A DNA stretch of 7,226 bases from an uncultured Lachnospiraceae bacterium (GTDB taxonomy: Bacteria; Bacillota; Clostridia; Lachnospirales; Lachnospiraceae): the NCBI GenBank assembly GCA_948468325.1, contig CAOKHR010000120.1, forward strand, positions 1 through 7,226. Direction: 5' to 3'. The notes beneath the pieces are model-generated. The model worked only from the letters and a program-made list of their open reading frames with translations, ran no database searches and had not been told where the DNA came from. Below are positions 6,785 to 7,226 of the stretch, piece after piece (within the stretch, counting starts at the first letter, position 1; each line of letters opens with the position of its first letter). The translations under genes and the position numbers were made by a program.

Positions 6785-6820
6785 TTCTTTTCTTTTTATA
6801 GTGGCAAAGCACCCACCAGG
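6785..6820 (-). other. Conserved 3'-untranslated block of the toxin mRNA
   Basis: The stretch between the toxin stop codon and the terminator is nearly identical in both copies (single-T length difference), more conserved than the toxin coding sequence itself. In minus-strand RNA it reads CCUGGUGGGUGCUUUGCCAC then an A/G-rich run. GUGG can pair with CCAC locally, and GGGUG could pair with CACCC in the mRNA leader. Its role is unknown. Confidence 0.5.
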
Positions 6821-6919
6821 TTATTTGCTGTCCTTATCATGCCTGTCTAGCCATTTGCTGATGAGGTGGCAAACCACACCTGCTGCGACAGTCACTAGAA
6901 AAGTAATGATGATTTCCAT
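6821..6919 (-). CDS. Small hydrophobic peptide, candidate Fst/Ldr-like type I toxin, copy 1
   Basis: A 32-residue reading frame, ATG at 6919 to TAA at 6821. It starts MEIIITFLVTVAAGVV, a single membrane-spanning stretch through about residue 20, and ends with the polar tail SKWLDRHDKDSK. Size, one N-terminal membrane helix and a charged tail with W-L-D resemble Fst-family toxins (about 33 residues, inner-membrane acting). The family link is inferred from this pattern. Translation is well supported: GGAGGAGGTG lies just before the start, and copy 2 keeps 11 of the last 19 residues and the frame despite many base differences. The mRNA is predicted to run from about 6959 to about 6740, some 220 nt, converging on the antisense RNA at the shared terminator. 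Expected role: a membrane-damaging toxin silenced by the antisense RNA. Alternatives are a holin-like or regulatory membrane peptide. Confidence 0.75.
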   Translation of the reverse strand: MEIIITFLVTVAAGVVCHLISKWLDRHDKDSK

Positions 6920-6925
6920 TTGAAC
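6898..6925 (+). repeat. Direct repeat B: over the toxin start codon
   Basis: Partner of the repeat at 6712-6738 (14 + 8 identical bases). The toxin ATG is at 6917-6919 on the minus strand, so the repeat covers the start codon, codons 2-7 and the base just upstream. The antisense RNA made from the first copy of the repeat can pair here and block ribosome loading. Confidence 0.8.
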
Positions 6926-6951
6926 ACCTCCTCCCGTTGCCGGGTGTAGGT
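6926..6951 (-). promoter_or_regulatory. Hairpin sequestering the toxin Shine-Dalgarno sequence
   Basis: In minus-strand RNA, CCCG-GCAA-CGGG forms a stem capped by a GNRA-type tetraloop (6944-6933), and ACCU (6951-6948) pairs with AGGU (6929-6926) across a 3x3 internal loop. The Shine-Dalgarno GGAGGAGG is within the right arm. An alternative pairing ACACC/GGUGU (6947-6943 with 6928-6924) also encloses it. Fst mRNA has an analogous start-occluding 5' structure. Confidence 0.6.
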
Positions 6952-6965
6952 TGGACAACATAAGA

Positions 6966-6994
6966 ATTATAACGTATCAATAGAGAACTTTCTA
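6966..6994 (-). promoter_or_regulatory. Predicted toxin promoter, copy 1
   Basis: A consensus -10 TATAAT occurs on the minus strand at 6966-6971. The best -35 at 17-bp spacing (TAGAAA, 6989-6994) is poor, so the promoter would be weaker than that of the antisense RNA, as expected for a silenced toxin. Predicted start near 6959, giving a 40-nt leader. Confidence 0.5.
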
Positions 6995-7019
6995 TCCGTT
7001 TATCAAAAAGAAATGTATC

Positions 7020-7048
7020 TTGCAATTAAAATTTGCATATGCTATAAT
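7020..7048 (+). promoter_or_regulatory. Strong promoter of antisense RNA, copy 2
   Basis: TTGCAA (7020-7025), 17-bp spacer, TATAAT (7043-7048) with TGC before it; identical to copy 1. The start-point inverted repeat is kept (TGCC-ATAA-GGCA) although its loop has changed. Confidence 0.75.
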
Positions 7049-7054
7049 GCCATA

Positions 7055-7142
7055 AGGCAAAAAGATATGACAGTTCCATGTGAACAAAAAACGAATCCCC
7101 AGATCGTATGGCAGTACTCTCTGGGGATTCTTCTTTTCTTTT
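7055..7142 (+). ncRNA. Predicted antisense (antitoxin) RNA, copy 2
   Basis: Bounded by the promoter at 7020-7048 and the terminator at 7093-7130 with T-rich tail; about 88 nt. Its 5' tag (7059-7085) contains GATATGACAGTTCCATGTGA, which read on the other strand gives an ATG followed by GAA CTG TCA TAT CTT TTT, the layout of the copy 1 toxin start. It should match the start of toxin copy 2, which lies past the window end. Confidence 0.65.
7093..7130. terminator. Bidirectional terminator, copy 2
   Basis: GAATCCCCAGA (7093-7103) pairs with TCTGGGGATTC (7120-7130), an 11-bp perfect outer stem; G7106-A7108 also pair with T7115-C7117 around a short loop. Position 7101/7122 is A-T where copy 1 has C/A (G-U in minus RNA), a change on both sides that keeps pairing in the toxin transcript. 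T-runs flank both sides (TTCTTTTCTTTT on plus; GTTTTTTG on minus). Confidence 0.85.
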
Positions 7143-7165
7143 ATAGTGGCAAAGCACCCACCAGG

Positions 7166-7226
7166 CTATTCGTTGTCCTTTCGGTCACTGTCAAGCCATT
7201 TGATGATGTAGTGGCAGGCTACACCA
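7166..7226 (-). CDS. Homologous small hydrophobic peptide, copy 2, 5' end outside window
   Basis: The last 19 codons before TAG (7166-7168) read GVACHYIIKWLDSDRKDNE, matching the copy 1 tail GVVCHLISKWLDRHDKDSK at 11 of 19 positions, including G-V-x-C-H and K-W-L-D. The start codon and most of the membrane segment lie beyond base 7226. Conservation of frame, stop position and charged tail while the bases differ indicates selection at protein level. Confidence 0.7.
   Translation of the reverse strand, partial: GVACHYIIKWLDSDRKDNE

Larger units (their letters stand above)
6708..6797 (+). ncRNA. Predicted antisense (antitoxin) RNA, copy 1
   Basis: Inferred from a strong promoter (6673-6701) and a hairpin terminator with a T-rich tail (TTCTTTTCTTTTT, 6785-6797), giving about 90 nt. 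Its 5' part (6712-6738) repeats the sequence over the toxin start codon on the same strand, so the RNA is complementary to the toxin mRNA start region. Its 3' hairpin is complementary to the toxin mRNA terminator. It contains no ribosome binding site or convincing reading frame. This matches the arrangement of RNA II in the enterococcal par locus. Confidence 0.7.
6659..7005. repeat. Tandem repeat unit 1: complete par/Fst-like type I toxin-antitoxin module
   Basis: The unit contains, in plus-strand order: antisense promoter, antisense RNA 5' tag, bidirectional terminator, conserved toxin 3'-untranslated block, toxin gene (reverse), start-codon repeat, Shine-Dalgarno hairpin and toxin promoter. 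It is followed directly by unit 2. The first 46 bases (6659-6704) are identical to 7006-7051, and 6777-6820 matches 7123-7165 apart from one T in a T-run. The 5' boundary is set where identity to unit 2 stops (6658 differs from 7005). Confidence 0.85.
7006..7226. repeat. Tandem repeat unit 2: second toxin-antitoxin module, cut by window end
   Basis: The same order of elements as unit 1, offset by 345-347 bp: identical promoter block (7006-7051), diverged antisense tag, terminator (7093-7130), conserved 3' block and the 3' end of a homologous toxin gene. Divergence is concentrated in the tag, the terminator interior and the peptide, not in the promoter or 3' block. Confidence 0.85.

Noticed and set aside
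6837..7025. Minus-strand 62-codon reading frame overlapping the toxin gene
   Set aside because: It is in a different frame from the toxin, includes the antisense promoter and toxin promoter, and lacks a ribosome site. The 32-codon frame has the strong Shine-Dalgarno and is conserved in copy 2.
6659..7226. CRISPR array or insertion sequence as explanation for the repeats
   Set aside because: Only two long units with internal genes, promoters and terminators; no short regularly spaced repeats, no transposase and no terminal inverted repeats at the unit edges.

Overview
The window reads as chromosome of an anaerobic Firmicute, most likely a Clostridia/Lachnospiraceae-type gut bacterium. This is inferred from ferredoxin-dependent 2-oxoacid metabolism, strong AGGAGG-type ribosome binding sites, TTGACA/TATAAT-type promoters, T-tailed hairpin terminators and AT-rich intergenic DNA. 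No species can be named from the sequence alone.

Layout. (1) 1-1035, minus: a class I AMP-forming acyl-CoA synthetase whose C-terminal part lies outside the window. (2) 1036-1268: a divergent promoter region. (3) 1269-2120, plus: an amidohydrolase-2 family TIM-barrel metal hydrolase, followed by a perfect 15-bp hairpin. (4) 2231-2593, minus: a small VOC/glyoxalase-fold protein. (5) 2705-6345, minus: a compact three-gene operon iorA-iorB-paaK with its own promoter (6434-6462) and terminator (2652-2689). IorA and IorB form the indolepyruvate:ferredoxin oxidoreductase, which interconverts aryl-pyruvates and arylacetyl-CoA. PaaK interconverts arylacetyl-CoA and the free aryl acid with ATP/AMP. 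The operon therefore links aromatic amino acid carbon skeletons to phenylacetate or indoleacetate, in either the fermentative or the reductive biosynthetic direction. (6) 6346-7226: no conventional gene, but the most interesting DNA in the window.

Region 6 holds two tandem copies, about 346 bp apart, of a compact unit that looks like a par/Fst-type (type I) toxin-antitoxin locus. Copy 1 (6659-7005) is complete. It has a plus-strand promoter with a near-consensus -35 (TTGCAA), 17-bp spacer and TATAAT, driving a predicted ~90-nt antisense RNA that ends at a bidirectional terminator (6747-6784). On the minus strand, converging on the same terminator, is a 32-codon gene (6821-6919) for a hydrophobic peptide with a charged C-terminus ending KWLDRHDKDSK. 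Its very strong Shine-Dalgarno sits in a hairpin with a GCAA tetraloop. The first ~27 nt of the predicted antisense RNA repeat the DNA over the toxin start codon (14 + 8 identical bases), so the antisense RNA can pair with the translation start. Copy 2 (7006-7226+) carries its own promoter, antisense RNA, terminator and the last 19 codons of a homologous peptide; its 5' half lies past the window end. The antisense tag and terminator stem differ between copies, suggesting two insulated modules.

Limits: all family assignments are by motif reading, and promoters, transcripts and RNA structures are predicted by eye. No homology search, folding program or transcript data was used.
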